Positions 23,449-30,607 of a stretch of DNA of 33,458 bases are shown piece by piece (positions within the stretch are counted from its first letter, which is position 1; each line of letters opens with the position of its first letter). Where the stretch lies: NCBI GenBank assembly GCA_947057505.1, contig CAMSEM010000003.1, forward strand, positions 1-33,458, in the 5' to 3' direction. A program made the position numbers and the translations under genes. The DNA is from an uncultured Clostridium sp. (lineage in GTDB: Bacteria; Bacillota; Clostridia; TANB77; CAG-508). Under the pieces are notes generated by a model. The model was given only the letters and a program-made list of their open reading frames with translations. It did not search any database and was not told where the DNA came from.

Positions 23449-25914
23449 TTAAAGTGCCTCAAAGCCGAGCACCGCGCGGAAACTGTGGCTGCTGCCAGAA
23501 TTGCCACTGTTGTAGTACGAATAGAATACACCAGCATTACTTCCATTATTGAAACGACCACCGCGTACGAAGAACGGACTGCTCGAATAAACGAAGGTAG
23601 AGTAGTCGCTGAACCAGCCAGTAGTTCCACTTACGTAAACCTCTTTCGTAGCATCTCCTGTTTTACATACGGTATAAATATCTGTTCCATAATTATTACT
23701 TGTTCCATGATAGGCTGTTGCATATTTGGTACTTGCTCCTCCTGTTGTTGCAAATGAGCTTCCATTGCTGATATAACTACTTGTATTGGTATTCCATGCT
23801 GCTGTATATTCATAAGCTCCTCCACTCATGTCATAGATACCATATGTGTTTCCAGTGGTACTTTGTTTTTGATTATTTGCATTTGTATATGCTGTTTCCC
23901 CTTGTGCTCCTCCTGTATAGAAACTACTATTTCGATTGATTGCTATTTCATGCCCATTTCTTCCATATTGACTATGGGTTAAATATGCTACTGCTCCCCA
24001 TTCGCTATTTTTTGCCATATGGCTATTCATAAAACTTGTTTTATTATCAAAACTATCTACTGTTCCTGTTTGTCCATAGGTAGCTTCTCTTCCTATGGTA
24101 TAAAATTCTCCTATTGTTCTACTTCTTAAGCTTTGCACTCCTGGTGTACTTGCTAAGTTTGTACTTTCTGTTCCACTCATTTCAAATTTGGCAAACCAAA
24201 AGCCTGTAAGAGTATCTCCCCAGCCACCATTATTAATGTTCTTTGTTTTTTGTGCCTGGGTAGAGCCCTGTTTTGCTCCAAAGGCTGGATGGACTATATA
24301 TTTATAACCATCTGCTGCTTCTACTGTTTCTATTCCATCTTCTAAGCTATACCTTAGTATCCCATCTTCACTCCACATACCATAGCCATCATAATAGCCT
24401 AGTTCTTTTGCCTGGTCTGTTTGGCTTGTATAATAGGTTATTCTATAGGCATACCTAGGTATCCATACAAAATAGCTTCCATTTTGTGTTTTGGCATTTG
24501 CCCAATGGCTTGCATTATTATCTGCATTTCCCGTTATTGCTTTATATTCATACCACTCATTTCCACTATTGGCTTCATTTGCTGTTTTTTCAGTTGTTCC
24601 ATCCCATTTAATTGGTGTCATTTTATTACCAGTTGTTCCTAATATTGGTGATTTGGGCTGTGGTATAATATTGTTGTTTTCATCTAGCCAAATAACATCT
24701 ATTCTTCCATAACCATTTTCTACTGGTGTATTAGTTGGGTTAGTTCCTAAGATTGGTGCTTTTCGTTTTACTTCTACTTTATGTGAAATGGTTTCTCTTT
24801 TGTTTCCTGCTATATCTACTGATAGTACATGTAAATAATAATCACCTGGTTGGCTTGGAACAGTTATAATAATTGGGTGTGTGCTGTTACTGAATGCATC
24901 AGCTGTGTTCCACACTGTATTATTTACATTTAGATTGGTACTTGTGGTATTGAATAGCCATTTACATTTTGTGATATCTATTTTAGTTTGATTGTCTGTA
25001 TGGGTTACTGTTGCTAATTCCTTTTCTCCTATTGTTGTACTTAATGTTAATCTTGTAATAGTTGCAAGCTCTGGTACTATACTATCTAAAATACTTACAC
25101 TTGCTTCATCTGCTGCATTTCCTTCATCATCTATTAGTCTTGTAAATATGGTGTCTCCATGTCTTAGTCCTTCTACTGTTGTTCCTTCCATCCACATTCC
25201 GCTAATACTATTTTTTTGCCATTGCATTTTTAGTCCGGTAGTAGTACTTAGAGTTACTGTTGCATTTTCATTTGCAGTCCATATTGGTGCACTTACTGTG
25301 ATGGTTCCTGTAATTAGGTTGGGACTTTGTGTATTTGCTCTTGCTTTTGCCTGACTTGGTGTTAGTACTTCTTTTAAGGTCATATTATCGTCACCATCTG
25401 TTTCAACAGTTGCCACATAGCCATCTTTGGTGGTTATGGTATAGGTTTCTTTTTGGCTTGTTAAGGTTTGCTGTATATTTTGTGCCACTTGATTTGTAAC
25501 TTGGCTTGCTAACTTAATAGGTGTTGTAGTTGCAAGTTTGGCTACTAAACTAGTTTGTTTTTTTTTATTGTTTGCTTCTACTATTTTATTTTCTTCTTTT
25601 ATTACTTCTTTGGTAATATCTGCTGGGCTATTAATAAGTCCTGCTTGTACTAATTTTTGCCAAAAGTCTTCTATATTTAATTTTGGATTTAGTAGTTTTT
25701 CTGCCTTATAATTTACTATTTCAATACTTAATTTTTCTTCTATTTGTGCTTTTTTATGGCTTTCTACTGATGCTTGTGCTATTTGCAAAATATTGCCATC
25801 TGTAAAAAGAAGGTTAGCGCTAACTCCTGCTAGTATTAATAACACTGCAATTGTTACTACTAATGCAATTAAGGTTATTCCATAGTTTGATTTTAATTCT
25901 ATTTTTCTTACCAT
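23449..25914 (-). CDS. Pilin-like, Ig-like and FGE/C-type-lectin-fold surface protein with candidate variable C-terminus
   Basis: A large protein probably displayed on the cell surface. Residues ~10-35 from the chosen start (YGITLIALVVTIAVLLILAG) are a type IV pilin-like prepeptide and helix, though the usual Glu5 is Ala. A helical segment follows, then Ig-like repeats (for example IDIAGNKRETISHKVEV). The C-terminal ~330 residues have a formylglycine-generating-enzyme/C-type-lectin fold (GSYFVWIPRYAYRI, GFWFAKFEMSG, NSEWGAVAYLTHSQYG, GIYDMSGGAYEYTA). It ends FFVRGGRFNNGSNAGVFYSYYNSGNSGSSHSFRAVL, the form seen in targets of diversity-generating retroelements. I prefer the ATG at 25914, 10 nt after AGGAG, over the track start at 26019. 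It follows a terminator. Ligand unknown. Confidence 0.75.
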   Translation of the reverse strand: MVRKIELKSNYGITLIALVVTIAVLLILAGVSANLLFTDGNILQIAQASVESHKKAQIEEKLSIEIVNYKAEKLLNPKLNIEDFWQKLVQAGLINSPADITKEVIKEENKIVEANNKKKQTSLVAKLATTTPIKLASQVTNQVAQNIQQTLTSQKETYTITTKDGYVATVETDGDDNMTLKEVLTPSQAKARANTQSPNLITGTITVSAPIWTANENATVTLSTTTGLKMQWQKNSISGMWMEGTTVEGLRHGDTIFTRLIDDEGNAADEASVSILDSIVPELATITRLTLSTTIGEKELATVTHTDNQTKIDITKCKWLFNTTSTNLNVNNTVWNTADAFSNSTHPIIITVPSQPGDYYLHVLSVDIAGNKRETISHKVEVKRKAPILGTNPTNTPVENGYGRIDVIWLDENNNIIPQPKSPILGTTGNKMTPIKWDGTTEKTANEANSGNEWYEYKAITGNADNNASHWANAKTQNGSYFVWIPRYAYRITYYTSQTDQAKELGYYDGYGMWSEDGILRYSLEDGIETVEAADGYKYIVHPAFGAKQGSTQAQKTKNINNGGWGDTLTGFWFAKFEMSGTESTNLASTPGVQSLRSRTIGEFYTIGREATYGQTGTVDSFDNKTSFMNSHMAKNSEWGAVAYLTHSQYGRNGHEIAINRNSSFYTGGAQGETAYTNANNQKQSTTGNTYGIYDMSGGAYEYTAAWNTNTSSYISNGSSFATTGGASTKYATAYHGTSNNYGTDIYTVCKTGDATKEVYVSGTTGWFSDYSTFVYSSSPFFVRGGRFNNGSNAGVFYSYYNSGNSGSSHSFRAVLGFEAL
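23455..23590 (-). other. Candidate variable region at the 3' end of the surface protein gene
   Basis: The last ~45 codons encode the RGG...GVF...SFRAVL ladder rich in Asn, Ser and Tyr at lectin-loop positions, typical of variable repeats written by retroelements. The terminal stretch (TTCCGCGCGGTGCTCGG) is much richer in GC than the rest of the gene, as expected for the invariant end of such repeats. There is no reverse transcriptase or template copy in this window, so the call is an inference. Confidence 0.35.
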
Positions 25915-26056
25915 ATTTTCCATTCTCCTCTTGTGTTCATTACAGCTATCCTCTTTTTGTTTTATACTTTTTTTCATATTATATAGTAATTTATGATATC
26001 TTTCAATACATTTTTGCATATTTGGGTTTACAAAATTTCTATTTAAAAGTTAAATA

Positions 26057-26095
26057 AAATAAGCCCTAGACATTTTTTTGTCTATAGGCTCATTT
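26057..26095 (-). terminator. Terminator after the small conserved gene
   Basis: On the minus strand AAATGAGCC-TATAGACA pairs with TGTCTA-GGGCTTATTT (one bulge, one G-U), followed by TATTT. It lies 36 nt past the 26131 gene and separates it from the surface protein gene. Confidence 0.7.
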
Positions 26096-26130
26096 TTAAT
26101 TTTTGTTAATATTGTTAGCAAAACTAATAT

Positions 26131-26436
26131 TTATTGTAACACTAAATCTTCTAAAACGTATTTTAAGTCAATTGGTGTTACTTTATTTCTAAGTAATATA
26201 TTTAGTAAATTTTCTACTTCTTCCTTTTGTGCGCAAATATGATTAATTTCTTGCTTTTCTTCGTTTAATTCATGATTACCTACTTCTGTTTTAATAACTC
26301 CTACACCATATTGTTTTTCGTTTTTATTAAGCTTTTTATCTTTGGTTTTATAATATTGTAGCTTAATAGTTCTAGCGTCTTCTTCTAGTTCTGTTTGAAT
26401 TGTTGCTTCGCCGTAAATTTTTGTAAAGTTATACAT
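26131..26436 (-). CDS. Small conserved protein, DUF6514-like
   Basis: A 101-residue soluble acidic protein. The central KQYGVGVIKTE and the C-terminal KEEVENLLNILLRNKVTPIDLKYVLEDLVLQ recall a short Clostridia-wide family of unknown function (DUF6514). That assignment is from memory of the pattern (YG-x-x-I, then a Val/Leu helix, then VTP-x-x-L-x-x-V-x-ED) and is tentative. ATG start with AAGGGGAA about 11 nt upstream. A possible promoter (TTGTAT, 17 nt, TAAAAT) lies about 40 nt before the ATG. No function proposed. Confidence 0.6.
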   Translation of the reverse strand: MYNFTKIYGEATIQTELEEDARTIKLQYYKTKDKKLNKNEKQYGVGVIKTEVGNHELNEEKQEINHICAQKEEVENLLNILLRNKVTPIDLKYVLEDLVLQ

Positions 26437-26627
26437 ACAGTTTATATTCCCCTTTCTTCATTTGTACGTGAAGAATTTTATCAAAGATTTTTCAAGAATA
26501 CAAGTATTTTCGTACGACACAATTCGACATTTTTGTATTAATTTTTCTTTTATCTTATGCAAAAATTAAGAATAAATATCAAAAGTATGATTATATTAAA
26601 ATATAATAGAAAAATCTTTTTACTTAG

Positions 26628-26777
26628 ATTCAAGAAAAAAATAATTTTATCCAACTGGCTGATGTATGTGCTTTATATCTTAATAAATATATTTGTATTA
26701 GAGATAATTATTGTCATTATAATCCTATAAAAGAAAAACATCGTATTTTAATTATTAAGTTTATGTGGAACTTATGA
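26628..26777 (+). pseudogene. Possible decayed ORF, DUF3800-like C-terminal remnant
   Basis: Within the 627-nt gap 26437-27063 one plus-strand frame reads QEKNNFIQLADVCALYLNKY and continues to KHRILIIKFMWNL before a stop. It has no start codon in a sensible position and a stop just upstream (TAG). The IQLADVCA segment resembles the C-terminal motif of DUF3800 proteins (QLADL-type). Short length makes this weak. A 14-codon ORF (MTLENQMSINDLFK) follows at 26788-26832. Confidence 0.25.
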
Positions 26778-26830
26778 AAATAAAAAAATGACACTTGAAA
26801 ACCAAATGTCTATTAATGATTTATTTAAAT

Positions 26831-26896
26831 AAAAAATGTGCAAGAGGCGATTTTGAGGAGTTCCACCACGGGAGCTCACTGCCTCCTGCTTAAGTT
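26831..26896 (-). ncRNA. Candidate ~66-nt small RNA with own promoter and terminator
   Basis: The minus-strand transcript from the promoter at 26903-26931 would fold into a 9-bp outer stem (GCAGGAGGC with GCCTCTTGC, one G-U). This encloses GAG-C-TCC/GGA-A-CTC with a 6-nt CGTGGT loop. It ends ACATTTTTTATTT, an intrinsic terminator. The element is strikingly GC-rich in a very AT-rich gap. I found no match to SRP, 6S, tmRNA or riboswitch signatures. It contains an exposed GGAGG and CCUC-type sequence and could act by base pairing. Confidence 0.55.
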
Positions 26897-26902
26897 AAAT
26901 AT

Positions 26903-26931
26903 ATTATAACAAATATCATTTAACTTGTCGA
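26903..26931 (-). promoter_or_regulatory. Promoter of the candidate small RNA
   Basis: On the minus strand TCGACA, a 17-nt spacer and TATAAT; five of six and six of six bases match the consensus. Confidence 0.7.
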
Positions 26932-27063
26932 ATATTTGACATTATTAGTATATACAAAAAAACAAAAATATTAATAAAATTTGCTGTTGAACTTGACAAA
27001 TTTATATAATATACTTAGTTTAAATTTCATTTAGCAATTACTCCGTGCTACTAGTATCTATAT

Positions 27064-28186
27064 CTATACATGAACTATACTTCTTATTTCTTGATAAATT
27101 TTTTCTTCTACATTAGAAATTGCAATTTGGTTTGCTTTTTTCCCCATTTGTAGTAATTTGTTTTTATCTTGAACTAAGCTACTAATCTCTTCGTTTAGGG
27201 TTTTAGCAGTTAAGTTTTTATCTAATATAATTTGGGCTGCTCCTACTTTTTGTAATACTTTTGCATTATATTCTTGATGGTTTTCAGTAGCAAATGGAAA
27301 TGGTATAAATATAGCTGGTTTTCCAACATTTGCAATTTCTGTAATGGTCATTGCTCCGCTTCTACATACTACTAAGTCTACCATATTCATAACTTCTTCC
27401 ATATTATAGATATATGGCAATATTTTAACATTTACAATAGAGTCTATTTCTAGCTGATGTTTTTCTTTTAATGTTTTTTTCATTTCTTTGTACTGTACAG
27501 GTCCTGCTGCCCACATAATTTGATAGTCTTCATTTTGCTTTTTGCTAATAATTTCTAATAAGCTATTATTAATACTTTGTGCACCTTGGCTTCCACCAAA
27601 AAATAGCACAATTGGCTTATTTTCTTGTAGACCATTTTGTTTTAACAACTCTTGTTTTCTAGTATTAGAAATTTCTACTTTTTTTACTTTAGTTGGCGTT
27701 CCTGTAACAGCAATTTGTTTTGCTTTTGGAAGCCTTGCTTTTGCATCTTCAAAACCTAATAGTACTTTATTTGCTTTGCTTGATATCATTTTAACTGCTA
27801 CTCCTGGGAAAGCATTACTTTCATGTAACACTACTGGTACTTTTTTCTTTTTAGCTGCTAAACATACTGGTACACAAATATATCCACCTGTTCCGTAATA
27901 CGACATCTGGTTTAAATTGTGCTATGATTTTTTTTGCTTCTTTTATAGAATGAAATGTTTGGTAAATTTTCTTTACGTTTTCTAAAGATAAGGTTCTATC
28001 AAATCCATAAGCATTAATTGTTTTTAGGCTATATCCTGCTCTTGGTACCAAGTCATTTTCTAGCCCTCTATTTGTTCCAATAAATATAATTTCTGAGTTT
28101 GGCTCTTGTTTTTTTATTTCATTTGCAATGGCAATTCCTGGGTTAATATGCCCACCAGTTCCTGCTGCTGCAATTATTACTTTCAT
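27064..28186 (-). CDS. murG: UDP-GlcNAc:lipid I N-acetylglucosaminyltransferase MurG, interrupted by a +1 frameshift
   Basis: It adds GlcNAc to lipid I to give lipid II on the inner membrane face, the last cytoplasmic step of peptidoglycan synthesis. The N-terminal half (AAAGTGGHINPGIAIANEI, the diphosphate-binding loop) is in ORF 27851-28186. The rest (GTGGYICVPVCLAA, VVLHESNAFPG, GGSQGAQSINNSL, VVCRSGAMTITEIANVGKPAIFIPFPFATENHQEYNA) is in ORF 27064-27906. The frame changes at 27894-27901. As read, the sequence is GTA TTA CGG AAC. Skipping the C gives GTA TTA GGA ACA GGT GGA, that is VVLGTGGY, exactly the family motif. The joined length is about 373 residues, slightly long. An essential gene should not be broken, so either the base is an error or the site is recoded. 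Confidence 0.9.
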
Positions 28187-28240
28187 ATTTTACTTTCCTT
28201 TCCTAATTCTTATCTATAATTTTAGATTGTATTATAAAAA

Positions 28241-29434
28241 TTAATTTCTTAAATCTTCTTTCCTGCACGTGAAATATTTAATAATATGCCGCATACAGCT
28301 TAGTAAAATAAATAACGCTGTTCCACCATAACTAAAGAATGGTAATGGTATACCAGTATTTGGAATAGATGAAGTAACAACGGCAATATTTAAAATTACT
28401 TGAATGGCAACTAAGCTAGTAATTCCAATTGCAACTAGGCTACCAAATGTATCTGGTGCTTTTATCGCAATTAAAATTCCTCTCCATATTAAAACTGCAA
28501 AAATACAAATGATAATAACACAGCCAATAAAGCCAAGTTCTTCTGCTACAATAGAAAAAATAAAGTCGTTTTGCGGTTCTGATATGTATAAGTATTTTTG
28601 CTTGCTTTCTCCTAGTCCTGCTCCAAATAGTCCTCCTGAGCCAATGGCATAAAGACTTTGAATAACTTGCCAACCTGTAGTTTGTGCATAGTCCCATGGA
28701 TTTAAAAATGATAAAATTCTTCCTAGACGGAAGCTATCTCCTTCGCCTCCACCAGAAGTAAGTTTATATACTAAGTAGGCTCCTATCCCCATTCCGCCAA
28801 CAGCTCCTGCTGCAATAAAGTGTAACATTCTGGCACCTGCAATAATTAGCATAACACATGTAATCATGGCAATAATTAAAGATGCACTTAAGTGATTTTG
28901 TACCAAATATAAAATAGCAATTGGCGGTAATAAAAAGCAAAGTGGTTTTACAAAACCTTTCCAAAAGTCTTTTAACTCATCTTTATGGTCAGCTAAGTAT
29001 CCTGCATAAAAAATGATTAAACCAATTTTAGTAAATTCTGATGGCTGAAATTGCCCAAGTCCTGGAAATGCTACCCATCTTAATGCACCATTTACTTCTA
29101 CTCCTAGTCCTGGTATTAATACTAATAATAAAATTCCACAAGAGGCAAAATAGGCTGCCAAATATAGTTTTTTGTATATACGATAGTCTATTTTAGAAAA
29201 AGTAAACATAGAAATTAAGCCTAAAATTCCAAACATAAGCTGTTTTCCTGCATAGGTATAACTTTTACCATCTTCTGCAAGTGCTGTAGGTGCAGAGGCA
29301 GACAGTACCATCACAATACCTAATGCTAATAGTATAAAAACAACTACGCAAAGTAGAAAGTCAAATGGCTGGTTAACAAATTTTAAATTTTTTTTGTTCT
29401 TTTGGGTTGCTGCTTTTGACATGGGTAATTTCAT
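28241..29434 (-). CDS. ftsW: SEDS-family peptidoglycan polymerase FtsW/SpoVE
   Basis: A SEDS glycosyltransferase that polymerises lipid II at the division or sporulation septum, working with a class B penicillin-binding protein. Ten hydrophobic segments are present. Signature stretches are ALRWVAFPGLGQFQPSEFTKIGLIIFYAGYLA, HLSASLIIA, YAIGSGGLFGAGLGESKQKYLYISEPQNDFIFSIVAEELGFIG and TGIPLPFFSYGGTALF. Length 397 residues. It lies between mraY and murG, as in Firmicutes dcw clusters, so both ftsW and spoVE are possible names. The usual murD between mraY and this gene is missing. Confidence 0.92.
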   Translation of the reverse strand: MKLPMSKAATQKNKKNLKFVNQPFDFLLCVVVFILLALGIVMVLSASAPTALAEDGKSYTYAGKQLMFGILGLISMFTFSKIDYRIYKKLYLAAYFASCGILLLVLIPGLGVEVNGALRWVAFPGLGQFQPSEFTKIGLIIFYAGYLADHKDELKDFWKGFVKPLCFLLPPIAILYLVQNHLSASLIIAMITCVMLIIAGARMLHFIAAGAVGGMGIGAYLVYKLTSGGGEGDSFRLGRILSFLNPWDYAQTTGWQVIQSLYAIGSGGLFGAGLGESKQKYLYISEPQNDFIFSIVAEELGFIGCVIIICIFAVLIWRGILIAIKAPDTFGSLVAIGITSLVAIQVILNIAVVTSSIPNTGIPLPFFSYGGTALFILLSCMRHIIKYFTCRKEDLRN

Positions 29435-29485
29435 TCCTTTCTTATAGAAAAAGTAGATTAACTATAGTATTCATATTTTACTATT

Positions 29486-30475
29486 TTAAATTGACATTAA
29501 TCCTACTACACAACAAATTAATGTAATAAAACTAAATACTGATACAATTTTATTCTCATTCCAACCAGATAATTCGAAATGATGATGAATTGGTGTCATT
29601 TTGAAAACTCTTTTTCCTGTTTTCTTAAAATGTTTTACTTGTATCATAACAGATAATGTTTCTAGTACTGGTATTAATGCAATAATGATTAGTATTAGTG
29701 GCATTTTTAAGTATAATGCCATACTCGCAATTGCTCCACCTAATAAAAGTGAACCTGTATCTCCCATCATTACTTTTGCAGGATGCAAATTAAATAATAA
29801 AAATACTAAGCAAGCCCCTATTAAGATGCTACCAAATATGGTAATTTCTTGTATTTCTAAGATAATTCCAATAACAGTTAAGCAAGTAAGAATAATGGTA
29901 GTTACACTTGTTGAAAGCCCATCTATTCCATCTGTTAAGTTAACAGCATTGGTAGTTGCAAGCATAACAATTACTGCAAATGGTATATATATCCAAATTG
30001 GTAATGATATAGCTGTTTTAAAAAATGGAATATACGTGTCGCTTCCTATTTGTAGTAAACCTGTTAAACATAAACTAAATGCAACAGATACAATTAATAG
30101 TCCTAACATTTTGTAGGCTGGTTTTAATCCTTCTGTGTTTTTTCCAATTAGTTTTTTTAGGTCATCTATTAAACCTATTACACCAAATCCAATCGTAGTT
30201 GCAATTAATGGAATTAGGTGAATAGCTACTTGCTTTTGTTCTTCATTTCCTGTTTTTGTATAGTTTAGGCAGATAAGTACTCCCATTACTAAAACAGTTA
30301 TAATCATAATAATTCCACCCATCGTTGGTGTTCCTTGTTTTTTTAGGTGTGACTCTGGGCCCTCTGCCCTTTCCATTTGTCCTACTTTTAATTTTTTTAA
30401 GATTGGAATTGTAATAATGGCTATTACAAAACTAATTGCCATAGATAGTAATATAATTTTTGTTTGAAATTCCAT
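29486..30475 (-). CDS. mraY: Phospho-N-acetylmuramoyl-pentapeptide transferase MraY
   Basis: An integral membrane enzyme that transfers phospho-MurNAc-pentapeptide to undecaprenyl phosphate, making lipid I. About ten membrane helices are present. Catalytic and Mg-binding motifs are visible: KKQGTPTMGGI, NLTDGIDGLS, HPAKVMMGDTGSLLLGG and KMTPIHHHFELSGW. Length 329 residues, standard. ATG start with GGAGG upstream. It follows murE across a long hairpin; murF, which is usually found here, is absent. Confidence 0.97.
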   Translation of the reverse strand: MEFQTKIILLSMAISFVIAIITIPILKKLKVGQMERAEGPESHLKKQGTPTMGGIIMIITVLVMGVLICLNYTKTGNEEQKQVAIHLIPLIATTIGFGVIGLIDDLKKLIGKNTEGLKPAYKMLGLLIVSVAFSLCLTGLLQIGSDTYIPFFKTAISLPIWIYIPFAVIVMLATTNAVNLTDGIDGLSTSVTTIILTCLTVIGIILEIQEITIFGSILIGACLVFLLFNLHPAKVMMGDTGSLLLGGAIASMALYLKMPLILIIIALIPVLETLSVMIQVKHFKKTGKRVFKMTPIHHHFELSGWNENKIVSVFSFITLICCVVGLMSI

Positions 30476-30527
30476 AATTTCCTCCTTGGTTATGAGATTT
30501 TAAAAATGTATATTTTTTTAGAAAAGG

Positions 30528-30587
30528 ACAGCTTTTATATCATTTTCTACGCAGTTGGGGCGAGCAAGAAAATGATATAATAGCTGT
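30528..30587 (-). terminator. 20-bp hairpin between murE and mraY
   Basis: ACAGCTTTTATATCATTTTC pairs with GAAAATGATATAATAGCTGT at 19 of 20 positions around a 20-nt GC-rich loop (TACGCAGTTGGGGCGAGCAA). A T6 run follows on the plus strand and a weaker CCTTTTC on the minus. It would partly block read-through from murE into mraY. The design (AT-rich stem, GC-rich loop with ACGCAG) resembles the hairpin at 2263-2323. Confidence 0.6.
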
Positions 30588-30607
30588 TTTTTCTATTTAA
30601 TTTTTAC

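Noticed and set aside
23388-23630. 80-residue minus-strand ORF across the end of the surface protein gene
   Set aside because: Its bulk is the variable-region DNA read out of frame; no start context or homology supports it.
23410-23757. 115-residue plus-strand ORF opposite the surface protein's C-terminus
   Set aside because: Shadow ORF produced by the GC-richer, repetitive codons of the lectin-like end; no ribosome site.
23449-26436. A complete diversity-generating retroelement
   Set aside because: No reverse transcriptase, accessory gene or template repeat found in either strand of the window; only a candidate target is present.
26831-26896. Signal recognition particle RNA, 6S RNA or a known riboswitch
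   Set aside because: The SRP tetraloop and GGAAGCAGC-type motif, the 6S bubble, and conserved cores of common riboswitches are not present; left as an unassigned short RNA.
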